This document shows, piece by piece, positions 50,884 to 53,638 of a stretch of DNA of 53,638 bases. The translations under genes were made by a program, and so were the position numbers. The stretch's first letter is position 1, and every line of letters starts with the position of its first letter. The DNA is from JBCCGR01 sp039029195. GTDB taxonomy: Bacteria; Pseudomonadota; Alphaproteobacteria; Rhizobiales; Rhizobiaceae. The notes beneath the pieces are model-generated. The model saw only the letters and a list, made by a program, of their open reading frames with translations, did not search any database and was not told the DNA's origin. The stretch is taken from assembly GCA_039029195.1 (NCBI GenBank), contig JBCCGR010000029.1, forward strand, positions 1 to 53,638, in the 5' to 3' direction.

Positions 50884-53638
50884 ATGACCGCGTCTGAGGA
50901 AGTAATGGAAACCGCACTATTGCGGTTCATGGCAAATCACACCCCCGCCACCATCTGTCTGAAAGACCCGGAAGGGCGTTACCTGTTTGTGAACAAGCGC
51001 TTTCAGGAACTCTACAGCCCGAATGGCGAGTATCTGGTCGGGAAGACACCGCACGATCTCTTTCCGAAGCACATAGCCGACCGATTTGTTGAGCATGATC
51101 TAAAGGTGCTCGAATCTGGTCAATCGATGACGCGGGAAAATACCGTCCCAACCGCTGATGGTGAACGGACAATCGTTGTCACCACCTTCCCCATCAGACT
51201 CAGTGGCGGAGAGAAGGCTCTTGGCCTTATCGGGACCGACATAACGGAAGAACGCCGTGCCAGAGAAAAGATCGAACAGGCTGAGCGTCAGGAACAGGCG
51301 ACCCGCGAGTGGCTTTTGGGAGCGCTCAACAATATGTCTGAAGCGTTGGTTATCTATGGACCAGATCGTCGTTTGATCCTGTGCAATGAACAATTTCGTC
51401 AACTGTACGGCTACACGACTGACCAGACCAAGCCAGGAACCGCCGAGCAGGATCTCATCGACCTGGATCTGGAACGGGGCCTCATCACCCTATCGGAGCA
51501 GCAAAAACACTATCAGAACCGACGCTACCAATCCGACGGAGAAGAGCGCTCACTTGAGATTAAATTGAACGACGGTCGTTGGCTGCAAGTTCGCGACCGA
51601 CCGATCCCGTCCGGTGGAACCATTTCCGTCCAAAGCGACATCACAGCCAAAAAGGTGCTTGAAGCGGATCTGAAAGCCGCCAAGGAAGCGACAGAGGAAG
51701 AGGTTGTACGGCAACGCGACGAGCTCATTTTGAGCGAGCAGCGGATGCGCGCCATCGTGGAAGATCAAACCGAAATGATCAGCCGGCTTGATACCGAGTT
51801 CCATGTCACCTTCGCAAACATGGCCTATCGCCGGGCATTTTCAGAAACGCCGGACGGTGAAGATGTGATCGGTCGTTGCATTCTGGACGGTATTGTCGAC
51901 GAGACGGTACGCAAGAAGTTCGTTGAGAACATTCAAACACTCTCGCCAGACAATCCGATTGTGCGATCCGAACTCCTCGAAAAATCAGCAGACGGCACAT
52001 TGCAATGGCAGGCGTGGACGGACAGAGCCCTGTTCAGCGATGACGGGGAACTGACAGGCTACCAGTCGGTGGGAACCGACATCACGGGCAGAAAAATTGC
52101 TGAGCAGGCGCTATCCGAAAGTTCCCGCGAACGACAGGCAGTCATCGCTGGCTCGAAGGACGCGATCATCACGTTCGATGCTGATGGCTATATTCGCGAG
52201 TTCAACCCGGCCGCTGAGCGCATATTCAGAGTTTCAAAGGAAGATGCTCTTGGGCGCCAGGTTGGCCAGTTTGCCGTTCCGGATGTGCCATTCGAAGATA
52301 TCCATCACGCACTGGAACACTATCTGGGGTCCGAATTCGGCGATAGCTATATGAACCAGCGCGTCGAACTGGACCTTCGGCGCGCTGACGGAGACATCTT
52401 TCCGGCAGAAGCCACGATAGTTGTCCCGGAAGGCTATACCGGGCGCGACTGGCGACCAAAGGTCATACCCAGCCTCGGCTATGTTCAGGATATGAGCGAA
52501 CCACCGCTGGAATTGTTCATCGGCTATTTCAGGGATCTTTCGGAAATTCGCGCCATGGAGGCGCGTATGGAAACCCAGCGCAAGGCAATCGCGCAAAATG
52601 AAAAAATGGGCGCGCTAGGATCCTTGTTGGCCAACGTGGCTCATGAACTGAACAATCCACTTGCCGTGGTCATTGGACAGGCTGATCTACTCTACGAGCT
52701 GGCTGAAGACGAAAAATTGAAAAAGCGGTCGGAGCGCATTAAAGCCGCCGCCAATCGTTGCGCTGGTATCGTCAAAACATTCCTTTCTGCGGTTCGACAG
52801 CGCGAGCCTGAAAATCAGCTGTTCCAACCAGACAAACCGGTCAGAGAAAGCGAGAAACTGCTGGAATATGGCTTCCGTACCAGCGGGGTCGATCTCCTGA
52901 TAAACGTCGAAGAGCAATTGCCTCTGGTGCTTGGCGACGTCACCCAGATCGGTCAGGTGCTCACAAATCTTCTGATCAACTCACAACAGGCGGTTGAACA
53001 GATTGAGGGCGACAAAACGGTGGCCGTTTCAGTGACACGGCAGGATAACGGGAACACCATTTGCTATTCCATCGAAGACAGTGGCTCGGGGATTCCAGAA
53101 GAAAAGCGAGACAAGATATTCGAACCGTTTTTCACCACGAAACAGGAAGGCACAGGCACAGGCATTGGTCTGGCCATCGTCCGCAATATTCTGACCGCGC
53201 ACAATGGTCATATTTCAGTCACTGACTCTGATTTGCTGGGCGGTGCCCGATTTGATGTTGAATTGCCCGCTGCAAGCGTATCGCGATCCCAAGGCGTTCC
53301 CGAACCTTCATCGGGTGAGATCAGAAAGGGTCCAAGGGCGCGCGTGCTCATAGTCGACGATGAGGAAGATGTCGCGGATATCGCGGCCGACCACCTTGTC
53401 CTTCGCGGCTTCGAATGCAAAACCGCCATTGGCGGAGAGCAGGCATTTGAAATCATCGCCAACGAATCCTTCGATGCCATCATCAGTGATCTTCGCATGC
53501 CGGGATTGGATGGTCCCTCACTGTTGGAGCGCGCAGAAGATGAGTGGCCCGGCATTCGCGCCAAGTTTGGTTTCTTCACCGGTGACAGTCTGAACGAGGG
53601 CGCGCGACGTTTCCTGGAACGGGAGGGCGTTTTATCGA
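50884..53638 (+). CDS. PAS-rich hybrid sensor histidine kinase, C-terminus off window
   Basis: The frame is open from ATG 50884 (AGGA 8 bases upstream) to the right edge, 918 residues. It begins with four PAS-type domains (about 8-125, 145-260, 290-410 and 415-555). The third and fourth are joined by a short linker, a coiled coil separates the second and third, and there is no membrane segment, so sensing is cytoplasmic. The kinase core follows: H-box NVAHELNNP (H587), N-box LTNLLINSQQA, G1 DSGSGIP, F-box FEPFFTTK and G2 GTGTGIGLAI. A receiver domain starts near 820 with DDEE and the phosphoacceptor D869 (SDLRMPG). The ligand and output are not known. Confidence 0.93.
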   Translation, partial: MTASEEVMETALLRFMANHTPATICLKDPEGRYLFVNKRFQELYSPNGEYLVGKTPHDLFPKHIADRFVEHDLKVLESGQSMTRENTVPTADGERTIVVTTFPIRLSGGEKALGLIGTDITEERRAREKIEQAERQEQATREWLLGALNNMSEALVIYGPDRRLILCNEQFRQLYGYTTDQTKPGTAEQDLIDLDLERGLITLSEQQKHYQNRRYQSDGEERSLEIKLNDGRWLQVRDRPIPSGGTISVQSDITAKKVLEADLKAAKEATEEEVVRQRDELILSEQRMRAIVEDQTEMISRLDTEFHVTFANMAYRRAFSETPDGEDVIGRCILDGIVDETVRKKFVENIQTLSPDNPIVRSELLEKSADGTLQWQAWTDRALFSDDGELTGYQSVGTDITGRKIAEQALSESSRERQAVIAGSKDAIITFDADGYIREFNPAAERIFRVSKEDALGRQVGQFAVPDVPFEDIHHALEHYLGSEFGDSYMNQRVELDLRRADGDIFPAEATIVVPEGYTGRDWRPKVIPSLGYVQDMSEPPLELFIGYFRDLSEIRAMEARMETQRKAIAQNEKMGALGSLLANVAHELNNPLAVVIGQADLLYELAEDEKLKKRSERIKAAANRCAGIVKTFLSAVRQREPENQLFQPDKPVRESEKLLEYGFRTSGVDLLINVEEQLPLVLGDVTQIGQVLTNLLINSQQAVEQIEGDKTVAVSVTRQDNGNTICYSIEDSGSGIPEEKRDKIFEPFFTTKQEGTGTGIGLAIVRNILTAHNGHISVTDSDLLGGARFDVELPAASVSRSQGVPEPSSGEIRKGPRARVLIVDDEEDVADIAADHLVLRGFECKTAIGGEQAFEIIANESFDAIISDLRMPGLDGPSLLERAEDEWPGIRAKFGFFTGDSLNEGARRFLEREGVLS

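Noticed and set aside
1..53638. tRNA, rRNA, CRISPR array, insertion sequence, prophage or attachment site
   Set aside because: I looked for tRNA-like cloverleaf ends, regular spaced repeats and transposase or integrase genes and found none.

Overview
The window looks like chromosomal DNA of an alphaproteobacterium, most likely a marine member of the Hyphomicrobiales (Rhizobiales). The evidence is gene content: GapR (DUF2312), DUF1244, DUF1036 next to pyruvate kinase, a 41-residue L36 without zinc cysteines, a heterotetrameric sarcosine oxidase operon, a LivKHMGF transporter and OpgC/G/H glucan genes, with moderately GC-rich coding sequence. I assigned families by reading the sequence; no database was searched. 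I saw no tRNA, rRNA, CRISPR array, insertion sequence or prophage.

Layout. 1-5103 (minus) is the N-terminal 1,701 residues of a giant secreted-type LEPR-XLL/DUF4347 protein whose C-terminus lies off the left edge. 5312-9399 (minus) holds a Rieske oxygenase with a small overlapping partner, thymidine kinase, and an allantoate-degradation operon (alc, allA, DUF971). moaA (plus) faces uup (minus) at about 10.6 kb, and one hairpin covers both stop codons. A yhhN-like gene at 12494-13177 is interrupted by an in-frame amber codon. 13228-18525 (minus) is a branched-chain-amino-acid-type ABC transporter operon with a structured leader in front of its binding-protein gene, followed by a lone Flp pilin gene. 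19059-26853 is a housekeeping stretch: ggt, gapR, DUF1244, an N-formylglutamate amidohydrolase-like gene, DUF1036-pyk, an alpha/beta hydrolase, a SPOR-like secreted protein, a TPR protein and rpmJ.

27144-32289 (plus) is soxBDAG. Facing it are a sulfatase and a 2-oxoglutarate-type hydroxylase gene. 34862-40981 (minus) is a tightly packed TPR-opgC-opgG-opgH operon for osmoregulated periplasmic glucans. Then come DUF302, rhodanese and esterase genes, and fhs (formate-THF ligase). A perfect 13-bp hairpin separates fhs from an RND efflux pump with its lipoprotein adaptor. An Asp/Glu racemase-family gene, an intergenic region full of TGAAAC repeats, a small ORF and a PAS-rich hybrid histidine kinase (cut by the right edge) complete the window.

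How the genes connect. Sarcosine oxidase yields methylene-THF and fhs charges THF with formate, so the two share the one-carbon pool; the Rieske enzyme could feed this if it demethylates a methylated amine, which is inference. Allantoicase plus ureidoglycolate lyase recover nitrogen from purines. GGT, the FGase-like enzyme and the ABC transporter suggest scavenging of peptides and amino acids. No single unmistakable new system stands out. The best leads are the interrupted yhhN gene, the livK leader that can pair with its own ribosome binding site, the very short promoter-terminator unit in front of rpmJ, the TGAAAC repeat cluster, and a possible caspase-like His/Cys pair in the giant protein.
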